Assembly (NCBI GenBank): GCA_016787565.1
Contig: JAEUUG010000015.1
Coordinates: forward strand, 186,001-250,000
Length of the DNA stretch: 64,000 nt
Reading direction: 5' to 3'
Origin: Cyclobacteriaceae bacterium
GTDB taxonomy: Bacteria > Bacteroidota > Bacteroidia > Cytophagales > Cyclobacteriaceae
In this document: positions 57,237 to 64,000 of the stretch, piece after piece
Position numbering within the stretch: position 1 is the first letter of the stretch
Layout of the letters: each line of letters starts with the position of its first letter
Made by a program: the position numbers and the translations under genes
The notes under the pieces: generated by a model
Database searches by the model: none
What the model saw: only the letters and a program-made list of their open reading frames with translations
Told to the model about the DNA's origin: nothing

Positions 57237-58004
57237 TTACAAATCCTTCTTACTGAAAATGCGTAATGAGCCTAACAAGGGCAGCAAAATCCATAGAAAT
57301 AAAATAGTGACCGAAAAGGTCATGCCCACGTAGCTTCCGAAAAAATCTTTGTAAAATGCTCCTGTATATCCCATTAATGCAGAGATATCCAGCGTCAACA
57401 ACATCATGATGCGGGCAAGATCAACCGGGTTCAGGGCCACCAATCCCACGGTCACTTTCTCTAACGGATATTCACTAAAGGTATAAACCACCCACAATAA
57501 CAATCCGTCATAAATCAGGGAAAAATAAAACCAGAACAGTAGTGCTATACCAATAGCCTTTGCCTTATCGCGCGTGAGCACAGAAGAAAAAAAGGCAAGG
57601 GATACAAACACCATCGTCAACATGGTACCCGTAAAAAGCAAGGTAATGCCACCCGGATTAAAACCATACATGGCAATAGGAATGCCCACACCAGCGATAT
57701 AAGCAAAACAAAGAGAAAACGCGACAGCCACGTATTCGCTTAAGAATATAACACTGCGATTAATCGGCTGTGCCAGCATTAATTCAATGAACTCGTAGGA
57801 GTTAAAAAAGTGAATGGTGGTAAAGACAATACTGACCAACGGAACCACCATCAGTACAATATTTACTAAACTGAGCACAACTTTTCCGGAATCACTATCC
57901 AGTTGGTACATGGCCATTGTACTCACAAAAAGAAAAATAGTGTACAGCAGAATAAACCGTGTACGCAGAATATCATAGAAAACATATTTGATTACACGTG
58001 TCAT
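57237..58004 (-). CDS. nosY: NosY-like ABC transporter permease
   Basis: A 255-residue permease with six hydrophobic segments (about 16-36, 44-68, 88-112, 118-145, 155-178, 225-250). The NosY/ABC-2 family match is supported by the position directly after an ABC ATPase and nosD. In nitrous-oxide reducers NosDFY delivers a sulphur compound for building the CuZ site of NosZ. The gene starts one base after nosF ends, and the haemoglobin gene follows after 10 bases. Confidence 0.87.
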   Translation of the reverse strand: MTRVIKYVFYDILRTRFILLYTIFLFVSTMAMYQLDSDSGKVVLSLVNIVLMVVPLVSIVFTTIHFFNSYEFIELMLAQPINRSVIFLSEYVAVAFSLCFAYIAGVGIPIAMYGFNPGGITLLFTGTMLTMVFVSLAFFSSVLTRDKAKAIGIALLFWFYFSLIYDGLLLWVVYTFSEYPLEKVTVGLVALNPVDLARIMMLLTLDISALMGYTGAFYKDFFGSYVGMTFSVTILFLWILLPLLGSLRIFSKKDL

Positions 58005-58005
58005 A

Positions 58006-58734
58006 TCATTCGCTTACAGAAGCCAGTAATTCTTTTTGATTGATCATGCAGGCAATGGCTTTACCCAATCGTTTTTCTCCAGTCTCTTCTTTCAGGGATT
58101 CAATGGAATTATTGTACTGAACTTTTCCTTCAAAAATATAGACCACTTCCGTGGATAACTCATCAAGATCACTCAGGATATGTGATGAAATCAGCAGCAA
58201 CTTGCCCGCTTGCTTTTCGCGAATTATTTTTTCTTTGAGTACTTCTACTGAAACGGGATCAAGACCTGCAGTCGGTTCATCCAGAATCAGAACAGGAGGT
58301 TTGAAGAGGAATGCCAATGCCGCGCTCACCTTCTGCCGTGTACCACCCGACATGGCGTGCATGCGTTTATCATAAATTTTATAAAGTTTAAAGGCGTCAA
58401 TCAACTCTTCATCCATGGGAATATCAGCCGTCCGGATATTCTGCATCATATCGATCAACTGTCCAATACGCATATTATCAGGATAGCGACCAATCTGTGG
58501 CATGTATCCAATCTTCTCGCGGTACTTCCAGTCGTTACGTATGCTCTTGCCGTCAAAAATAATTTCACCGGAAGTAGGCACCACCATACCCAAGATACTC
58601 TTAATCAGTGTTGTCTTACCCGAACCATTTGGACCAATCAGCGCATAGGATTTCCCTCCCTTCAACTCAAGTGAAACTCCGCTCAAAGCATGGAGCTTTC
58701 CGAAATTCTTATTTACCTGGTAAATGGATATCAT
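58006..58734 (-). CDS. nosF: NosF-like ABC transporter ATP-binding protein
   Basis: The product is 242 residues from the ATG at 58734, where the usual MISIYQVNKNFGKLHALSG opens; an ATG at 58758 is also in frame and adds eight residues. The Walker A is GPNGSGKTTLIKS, the signature ALSGG-type MSGGTRQKVSAALAF, and the Walker B PPVLILDEPTAGLDPVS. It would energise NosY and work with NosD in CuZ assembly of nitrous-oxide reductase. Its start overlaps the nosD stop by 26 bases, so the two are translationally coupled. Confidence 0.9.
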   Translation of the reverse strand: MISIYQVNKNFGKLHALSGVSLELKGGKSYALIGPNGSGKTTLIKSILGMVVPTSGEIIFDGKSIRNDWKYREKIGYMPQIGRYPDNMRIGQLIDMMQNIRTADIPMDEELIDAFKLYKIYDKRMHAMSGGTRQKVSAALAFLFKPPVLILDEPTAGLDPVSVEVLKEKIIREKQAGKLLLISSHILSDLDELSTEVVYIFEGKVQYNNSIESLKEETGEKRLGKAIACMINQKELLASVSE

Positions 58735-59968
58735 GTGGTCGCATGGAAGGTGATTCATCTTTTAAATTCTCCGGAGTCATAACCGGAATGGCTTTCTCAG
58801 CCCGGTCCATCAAAAAAACTAAAAAGCTTCTCCACAGCAGCACCGCTGTAGGAATTCGCTCCACAATCATAGCATACATACTCACAGGGCGGAAGGGCAC
58901 ATCACCAATTCCATCTCTGTTCATATCGTACCCCTCGTATCGGTCCCAATAATTATTGGAAAGCGTATTGAGCACCATATTACCATTGGTCGCAATATCA
59001 AATGTATTGGCTGAGAAATTATTTCTTTCAAACGTATTGTCATCACAACTTGCCTGGAGTTTCACAGCATAACCATTTCTTGAAAAAACATTCTCTTTAA
59101 ACTGGGTACGGCTGGTACCTTCCATGAATATGGCCGTGCTGTTTTGAATGAAGGTGTTATTATTCACATGACTGTCGCGAATATCTTTCAACAACAAGCC
59201 GTAGGCCGATGAGCCCCAGTTGTGTTCAAAGTGGTTGCCGATCATAGTTACATTTTTTGTATACATTACGGCAACTCCGGCACCGTTATTAATGAACGTA
59301 TTGTCCCGGTACTCATCATTGTGCGAGAACATAAAATGCAATCCATAACGCAAATTCCGATCACTATGATTATTTGTAATCAGTGAATTGGTTACAAATT
59401 CAAAATAAATACCATCCCGGTGTCCTCGGATACTATTGTTGTTAATTGTGATCTGATCACATTTCCACAAATGAATGCCATTGCCCATTTGATGCTCGGC
59501 TTCTGCGTTAGCTTGTAGCTGGTTATTTTCAATCCACGACCTGGTAGTGTTGGCGAGGTATATTCCAAAAAAAGTATTGTTGAATTGATTTCCTACAATT
59601 TTCACATGCTTTGAGTCCAACACTTTAACAGCAGCTAAATCATTTACGCTGGCAACGCCTGTATCCTTAAAGGCAAATCCTGTTACCACAACACCATTGG
59701 CATGAATGGTCATGATCTCATACTTATTTTCACCATCCAGCACGGGAAAATTATCACCGCGCAGTACAATAGATTTTTCCAATATGATATTGCCTTCGCG
59801 ATAAACCCCACGCATGACGAGAATAGTATCACCATTTTGCGCCAAATTGATGGCATCTTTGATGCTGCGCACAGTACCACTAGGGTTGACAATGATTGTT
59901 TTAGCAACGCCTACCTGAATGGCTAAGCAAAAGAATATAGTACCATATAAAAAAAGTCGGTTTGTCAT
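58709..59968 (-). CDS. nosD: Nitrous-oxide reductase maturation protein NosD
   Basis: A 419-residue exported protein (signal peptide with FFCLAIQVGVA). The body is a right-handed parallel beta-helix with many asparagine-ladder repeats: NSLITNNHSDRNLRYGLHFMFSHNDEYRDNTFINNGAGVAV (landmark), MIGNHFEHNWGSSAYGLLLKDI and later NNTFIQNSTAIFMEGTS. NosD binds the accessory copper-sulphur material for the CuZ site of NosZ. The C-terminal 45 residues (FRPVSMYAMIVERIPTAVLL and a charged tail) form an additional segment. It follows nosL after 27 bases and precedes nosF with a 26-base overlap. Confidence 0.93.
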   Translation of the reverse strand: MTNRLFLYGTIFFCLAIQVGVAKTIIVNPSGTVRSIKDAINLAQNGDTILVMRGVYREGNIILEKSIVLRGDNFPVLDGENKYEIMTIHANGVVVTGFAFKDTGVASVNDLAAVKVLDSKHVKIVGNQFNNTFFGIYLANTTRSWIENNQLQANAEAEHQMGNGIHLWKCDQITINNNSIRGHRDGIYFEFVTNSLITNNHSDRNLRYGLHFMFSHNDEYRDNTFINNGAGVAVMYTKNVTMIGNHFEHNWGSSAYGLLLKDIRDSHVNNNTFIQNSTAIFMEGTSRTQFKENVFSRNGYAVKLQASCDDNTFERNNFSANTFDIATNGNMVLNTLSNNYWDRYEGYDMNRDGIGDVPFRPVSMYAMIVERIPTAVLLWRSFLVFLMDRAEKAIPVMTPENLKDESPSMRPHDIHLPGK

Positions 59969-59995
59969 TTTTTGACTGTCATCACTTTATCAAGA

Positions 59996-60427
59996 TCATT
60001 TAAACTGTGTTACAACCTCACCCCAAGTCAGGTAAATACCATTGAATTCTTTCTTGAAAGAATCACTTTTCGACTTTTCTTCAAAGGCAGCAACCTGACT
60101 GGCCATGGGCGTTTTGAGCTGATCGGACTTAATGTAAAATGCGTTCTCAGCCATTACGAGTTTCTCCGGTGTATTAAAATCAATCACCAGGCGATGGGCA
60201 ATATTCGCTTCTTCAAGATAACCGGAATTCAGAAAACCAATCATGCAGTTTGCATCATCAAATTTGAAAACTTTTCCTTTTGTACTGACAACTTCTCCGC
60301 CAAACCGCTTATCCATGATGGTCATTTTGCAGGTAAAGCAACCATCTTTTCCATACTGAATAGGTTCAGGCTTCACGCTACAAGCGAAAAGAAATATTCC
60401 GATGATTAGGAGTTGATTTCGAGTCAT
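59996..60427 (-). CDS. nosL: Copper chaperone NosL (nitrous-oxide reductase accessory lipoprotein)
   Basis: A 143-residue lipoprotein: LLIIGIFLFACSVKP gives a lipobox with Cys16. The copper-binding motif is CFTCKMTIMDKRFGGEVV, the NosL C-x-M pattern in the CKM form. The rest follows NosL: KGKVFKFDDANCMIGFLNSG and a C-terminal EKSKSDSFKKEFNGIYLTWGEVV. NosL delivers Cu(I) for NosZ metal sites in the periplasm. Its start overlaps the preceding membrane-protein gene by 4 bases (ATGA-type), so they are coupled. Confidence 0.9.
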   Translation of the reverse strand: MTRNQLLIIGIFLFACSVKPEPIQYGKDGCFTCKMTIMDKRFGGEVVSTKGKVFKFDDANCMIGFLNSGYLEEANIAHRLVIDFNTPEKLVMAENAFYIKSDQLKTPMASQVAAFEEKSKSDSFKKEFNGIYLTWGEVVTQFK

Positions 60428-61005
60428 GATTTTTTTCGGGATAAGTAGAACTCATAACCAAGTGTTCCAACGGCCAATAATCCGGCTGCCATAAAAATCC
60501 AGCCACCAATATCGGGACCTGAGAACGCAGTGAAATTCAACAATTGTTTGGTCCCAATCAACGGTGGTTGGTACGACATACCCGGAACGACAATGGGTGC
60601 TGTGGGATCAAGGTTATGGCCGTAATCGTAACCCCACATGTAAAAATCAACCAACGCTCCAATACCACATGCAACAATCAATACTGTATAGATAACGACC
60701 ATACTACGTCTGTTGATGAAACTTGTCACCAACCCAACACCAATCAAAGCTCCAACGATGTAAATCATATACTGAAATTCCGGAAACATACTCACCTCAA
60801 TGTGCCGCATGCCAATGTAGTGATTGAGCGCACTGATAATTTTCACATCACCGGTGATGTTATTAATCCAGATTTTCATTTCCAGACCTTCCGGATATTG
60901 GGGTGCCCACATCAGAATTTGCCAGAGCGGGACAAAATAAGCTGCCACCATCAGGAGCGTTGATAGTGCAATCAGAAGGCGTGATAACGGTGTGAGATTT
61001 TTCAT
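60424..61005 (-). CDS. Four-helix membrane protein of the nos operon, unknown function
   Basis: A 193-residue integral membrane protein with four clear helices (about 10-31, 77-97, 102-125, 164-185). Between the first and second is a 45-residue periplasmic loop containing GLEMKIWINNITGDVKIISAL and HYIGMRHIEVS. Conserved-looking His and Trp residues (H62, H69, W124) could bind metal or haem. Genes of this type sit between nosZ and nosL in other Bacteroidota and clade II clusters, but no activity is known. It is separated from nosZ by 80 bases that contain a strong hairpin, and is coupled to nosL. Confidence 0.82.
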   Translation of the reverse strand: MKNLTPLSRLLIALSTLLMVAAYFVPLWQILMWAPQYPEGLEMKIWINNITGDVKIISALNHYIGMRHIEVSMFPEFQYMIYIVGALIGVGLVTSFINRRSMVVIYTVLIVACGIGALVDFYMWGYDYGHNLDPTAPIVVPGMSYQPPLIGTKQLLNFTAFSGPDIGGWIFMAAGLLAVGTLGYEFYLSRKKS

Positions 61006-61022
61006 CTTTAATTTTTAAGTAA

Positions 61023-61053
61023 GCCCCGTCCCAATCGCGGTTGGGATCGGGGC
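61023..61053. promoter_or_regulatory. Strong GC-rich hairpin between nosZ and the downstream nos genes
   Basis: GCCCCG-TCCCAA (61023-61034) pairs with TTGGGA-T-CGGGGC (61041-61053): 12 base pairs with one bulged T, around a 6-base loop. No T-run follows on the minus strand, so it is not a standard terminator. It could protect the nosZ mRNA 3' end or lower downstream expression. Confidence 0.6.
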
Positions 61054-61085
61054 ACTTTCAACCTGTAAACTATGAAATATGTGAT

Positions 61086-63074
61086 CTACCTGCCTGCTCC
61101 AGGAGACGGGCTTTCAATCACTCCGGTTGAAAATTTCAATGGCGTGTTACTTCCGGCAGGCGATACACGCAAGTATCCTGACATTTCCTGATGGAGCGCA
61201 GAACAGAAGTCAGTACAATAAAATGGTATAACCCCTGTTGCCTCTGGTTTATACTTCAAGGTTTGTGTTTCACCCGGCATAATTAATATCTCAGCATTCG
61301 TTGCACCACGGATTGCAAAACCATGCGGAACATCCCAGTCTTGTTCCAGATTTGTAACATGAAAATAAACTTCATCACCCACCTTAACGCCTTCAATGTT
61401 ATCGGGGGTTAAGTGCGAGCGAATGGCCGTCATGTACACATGCACCTGATTCCCTTTTCGCTCAACTCTTGCCTGGCCTTCTCCTTTGGCAGCATAAGGA
61501 TGTTGGTTCTCTTCAATTTTATAGAACTTTACTGAATTCGGTTGAACAAGACTTGCCGGAATAGCTTCAGCATAATGCGGCTCACCGGTTGTAGGAAAGT
61601 CGAGTAGGAGTCTCATTTTATCACCGGAAATATCATATAATTGAGCAGACTGTGTTAGCTCAGGTCCGGTAGGCAGGTAACGATCTTTGGTGATTTTGTT
61701 GTACGCAATCACATACTTACCATGTGGCTTAGCCGTTGGTCCACCGGGAACGCTCAGGTGACCAATGGAATAATAAGTCGGTACCCGATCCAATACTTCC
61801 AATGTTTTCACATTCCATTTTACAATTTCAGAAGAAACAAAGAAGGATGTGTACGCATTTCCTTTTTCATCAAACTCGGTATGCAACGGACCAAGTCCTG
61901 GTTTTTTTACTTCACCATGCAAGGCAGATTCATATTTTAATACCGGTATGCCACTGAAGTCAGACTCATAATCTTTATTGGCGATGGCCGCTTGAATTTT
62001 GCTGAAGGAAAATACCGGCATGACGGCTGCCAGTTTACCACTTCCCACAATGTATTCACCGGAAGGATCAACATCGCAACCGTGTGGCGACTTGGGGCAA
62101 GGAATGAAGTAAACAATATCCGGTAATTCCAGTACATCCAAAATTGTTACTTCTTCTTCAATGGTAGAGGTTGCCGAATGTGTTTTCTCATCATACACGT
62201 TGTGTGCATAGCGCGTCTTTTCTTTTTTTCCTTTACCCTGCGCAAGGTATTCCTCGGCCTTCTTCCAGTTTACAGCCATAATGAAATCCTTATCTTTCTG
62301 CGAAGCATTAACTTCCAACAAAGTGTACGCTTGTTCAGTGTTATAGCACGAAAAGAAAAACCAGCCATGTGAAGGGCCTTTCCCTGCGCGGCTCAGGTCG
62401 TAGTTAAAACCTGGAGTACGCAACTGAAAAGCGATGCTTAACCGCCCGGTTTGCGGATCAACTTTTATGAAACTAATTGAACCTTTAAAATTTTCTTTAT
62501 AGGAACTGATCGGAACATCTTTATTACCCATTGGTACACTGAACCGCGTTCCAGCCACAACATACTCGGTATTCTCTGTAATAAAAGGAGAAGAATGATT
62601 GCCACCACTATTGGGAAGCTCAATGATTTCTTCTGTTCGGAATGTTTTGAGACTAATGCGTGCCACGCGTGGTGTATTGTTTGCGTTGCCAAATACCCAG
62701 CGGCCATCATGTTCACCTTTGGTTGTTGACAGTGCGGGGTGATGGAGATCATCCCAGGGAACAAAACCGTGCGAAGTGTTCAGCATGGGCTTCGTCTCCT
62801 CACTAAATCCATAACCACTTTCAGGATTTACAGAGAACGCAGGTATTATTCTGAACAACCGGCCTGACGGAATGCCGTACACACTCATCTGACCATTGAA
62901 TCCACCGGATACGAAATTGTAGAACTCATCGTATTTGCCCGGGGCAACATAGACTTTCGAGGCTGCATCGCCCATGGCTACATCAGCCGGGCCTTTTGGC
63001 TTGCAACTATTGAATACGATGGCCGAACCGATCAGTATCAATAACAATTGAAAAAAGTTTGCTTTTGTCTTCAT
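61086..63074 (-). CDS. nosZ: Clade II (Sec-type) nitrous-oxide reductase NosZ
   Basis: A 662-residue protein that ends with the CuA motif Cys620-x3-Cys624-x3-His628-x2-Met631 in CTDFCSALHQEM. Seven histidines in the propeller fit the CuZ ligands: His111 and His112 (DDLHHPALS), His160 (GGNHSSPF), His331 (SPHGCD), His398 (GPLHTEF), His439 (SIGHLS) and His500 (GEPHYAE). The signal is Sec-type with a lipobox-like VFNSC (Cys24), not the Tat RR of clade I, so it is the clade II form and may be a lipoprotein. It reduces N2O to N2 in the periplasm. A C-terminal tail of about 31 residues follows the CuA site. Confidence 0.96.
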   Translation of the reverse strand: MKTKANFFQLLLILIGSAIVFNSCKPKGPADVAMGDAASKVYVAPGKYDEFYNFVSGGFNGQMSVYGIPSGRLFRIIPAFSVNPESGYGFSEETKPMLNTSHGFVPWDDLHHPALSTTKGEHDGRWVFGNANNTPRVARISLKTFRTEEIIELPNSGGNHSSPFITENTEYVVAGTRFSVPMGNKDVPISSYKENFKGSISFIKVDPQTGRLSIAFQLRTPGFNYDLSRAGKGPSHGWFFFSCYNTEQAYTLLEVNASQKDKDFIMAVNWKKAEEYLAQGKGKKEKTRYAHNVYDEKTHSATSTIEEEVTILDVLELPDIVYFIPCPKSPHGCDVDPSGEYIVGSGKLAAVMPVFSFSKIQAAIANKDYESDFSGIPVLKYESALHGEVKKPGLGPLHTEFDEKGNAYTSFFVSSEIVKWNVKTLEVLDRVPTYYSIGHLSVPGGPTAKPHGKYVIAYNKITKDRYLPTGPELTQSAQLYDISGDKMRLLLDFPTTGEPHYAEAIPASLVQPNSVKFYKIEENQHPYAAKGEGQARVERKGNQVHVYMTAIRSHLTPDNIEGVKVGDEVYFHVTNLEQDWDVPHGFAIRGATNAEILIMPGETQTLKYKPEATGVIPFYCTDFCSALHQEMSGYLRVSPAGSNTPLKFSTGVIESPSPGAGR

Positions 63075-63099
63075 AATATTTTTTCCGCAAAGTGATTAA

Positions 63100-63648
63100 C
63101 TATTTTTTATCCGGAGGAAGTAATACGGCATCGATAACATACACGATACCGTTGGATGCCTTGACTACACCCAGTACATTGGCACCGTTGACGGTGATCT
63201 TTCCATCCTTTTTGTTGAGGGTAACATTATCCAGGTTTACCTGATTAAGGGTCATGCCATCCTGAATATAATCTTCCTTGATTACCCCAACGAAAACATG
63301 ATACTCCAAAATATTACGCAATGCATCCTTACTGTCCGGCCTTAACAAGCCTTCCACAGTGCCGGTTGGTAGTTTTGTAAAAGCTGCATTGGTAGGAGCA
63401 AATACTGTAAACGGTCCGGCATTCGAGAGTGCATCTACGTATTCAGCTGCTTTCAATGCCGTAACCAATGTTGTGTGATCAGGAGAGCCAACAGCTACAT
63501 GCACAACATCAGGCTCAGAGGTATTATCCTGAACAGAAGATTGACCTCCCCCGGGTTCGTTAGCAGACGAGTTTTCCGTTGCGGTAGATTGCTGCTGGCT
63601 GCATGAAAACAATGCCAGCAACACACCTATAAAAATTAAATGTTTCAT
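63100..63648 (-). CDS. Fasciclin-domain lipoprotein of the nos operon
   Basis: A 182-residue lipoprotein: LIFIGVLLALFSCSQQQ gives a lipobox at Cys16. A low-complexity Ser/Asn/Gln region (about 17-45) is followed by one fasciclin domain with TTLVTALKAAEYVDALSN, GPFTVFAPTNAAFTKLP and NILEYHVFVG, then VNGANVLGVVKASNGIVYVIDAVLLPP at the end. Fasciclin domains are adhesion/anchoring or oligomerisation modules. Its place between cytochrome c and nosZ suggests a role as a membrane scaffold for electron delivery, but this is inference. Confidence 0.88.
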   Translation of the reverse strand: MKHLIFIGVLLALFSCSQQQSTATENSSANEPGGGQSSVQDNTSEPDVVHVAVGSPDHTTLVTALKAAEYVDALSNAGPFTVFAPTNAAFTKLPTGTVEGLLRPDSKDALRNILEYHVFVGVIKEDYIQDGMTLNQVNLDNVTLNKKDGKITVNGANVLGVVKASNGIVYVIDAVLLPPDKK

Positions 63649-63669
63649 ATGTTTAAAGGTTTGGTTGAT

Positions 63670-64000
63670 CTATTTTTCGCCATCGTTCTGGCGCATGAAT
63701 TCAAGTATGTCGCGTGCATCGCCAATGGAAACATTCTGGTTCGGCATGCGCATCAGGCATAGCTCCAGTAATTTTTGTGCTTCGGGATCCTGATCCAACA
63801 TCATATCGACATTGGTAATCATATTCATGATCCACTCTGGTTTCCGCTTCTTGGTAATGTCTTTCCAGCCGGGACCAACAACCCGCATATCATCCAGTTT
63901 ATGGCACGCTGAACATTTCATTTCATAAATAGCCTTGCCGCGGCCAATCCGCTCCTGTTCTAACGGAGTGTTCAGTGTAACACTTTTTACCTGCCCAAGA
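63670..64000 (-). CDS. c-type cytochrome (partial, N-terminus beyond the right edge)
   Basis: The frame is open to the window edge. At least 109 residues are visible: LGQVKSVTLNTPLEQ, then GRGKAIYEMKCSACHKLDD with the haem motif CSACH. The axial Met is probably in LMRMPNQN, followed by ARDILEFMRQ. It is a small mono-haem cytochrome of normal class I size. Located first in the visible nos transcript, it is the likely electron donor to NosZ. Its start and signal peptide are outside the window, and the fasciclin gene begins 21 bases after its stop. Confidence 0.88.
   Translation of the reverse strand, partial: LGQVKSVTLNTPLEQERIGRGKAIYEMKCSACHKLDDMRVVGPGWKDITKKRKPEWIMNMITNVDMMLDQDPEAQKLLELCLMRMPNQNVSIGDARDILEFMRQNDGEK

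Noticed and set aside
57227..64000. FNR-type box (TTGAT-N4-ATCAA) in the nos region
   Set aside because: I looked by eye in the visible intergenic gaps and found none; the operon's start lies beyond the window, so absence here says little.
1..64000. tRNA, rRNA, CRISPR arrays, insertion sequences or prophage genes
   Set aside because: No clover-leaf candidates, spaced direct repeats, transposases or phage structural genes were seen in the gaps or among the genes; the YopX-like gene is the only phage-associated family and stands alone.

Overview
The window reads as compact chromosomal DNA of a Bacteroidota bacterium, most likely order Cytophagales. Support comes from a flexirubin-type pigment locus, a type IX secretion C-terminal sorting domain, a DUF4835 protein, DUF2490 and DUF2911 proteins, PorT-like beta-barrels, weak or absent Shine-Dalgarno sequences, and several TAnnTTTG -7 promoter boxes. 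I count 67 protein genes, two of them cut by the window edges. I saw no tRNA, rRNA, CRISPR array, insertion sequence or prophage. No gene-free stretch reaches 300 bases; the largest gaps are about 150-170 bases (17849-18013, 33473-33639, 36349-36514, 38271-38420).

Left end (1-6359, minus strand): part of a flexirubin/aryl-polyene operon. In transcription order it encodes tyrosine ammonia-lyase, ketoreductase, ketosynthase, acyl carrier protein, LpxL/HtrB-type acyltransferase, hotdog dehydratase, an unrecognised secreted protein, a hotdog thioesterase, and the first codons of a second ketosynthase that runs off the window. Divergent to it is a patatin/BamA-type outer-membrane phospholipase (6483-8711). 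Next come a MacB-like permease, a LolD-like ATPase and a DUF3299-like periplasmic protein (8730-11076), possibly a metal-linked exporter.

Housekeeping blocks follow: an RlmL-type methyltransferase, birA, rsfS-ftsH, and an lpxH-like hydrolase. An NtrC/NtrY-type two-component pair (18014-20723) is preceded by a good sigma-54 promoter match and three inverted repeats. acpP (20827) has a promoter overlapped by a nested inverted repeat. After these lie lipid kinase, DUF2911, SMP-30, CDF transporter, PaaE-like reductase and purB genes. A tripartite export set (TolC, MacB-type permease, HlyD-type adaptor; 29308-33472) has no ATPase beside it. An ECF sigma factor, an anti-sigma factor and a large secreted protein form one operon (33640-36348). 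mdh, tilS and an OstA-like LPS-transport protein follow. A plus-strand run then carries bamD, RNA polymerase omega, coaBC, a DUF4835 (PorD-like) protein, a 74-residue possibly Sm-like protein, recN and a DUF2490 protein.

On the minus strand after this are YdcF, RecQ, a solute-binding protein, an enoyl-CoA hydratase, a ComEC channel without a metallo-beta-lactamase active site, and DUF456. The right end (56873-64000, minus) is a clade II (Sec-type) nitrous-oxide reductase operon: cytochrome c (cut), fasciclin lipoprotein, nosZ, a four-helix membrane protein, nosL, nosD, nosF, nosY and a group III truncated haemoglobin. It would let the cell reduce N2O to N2.
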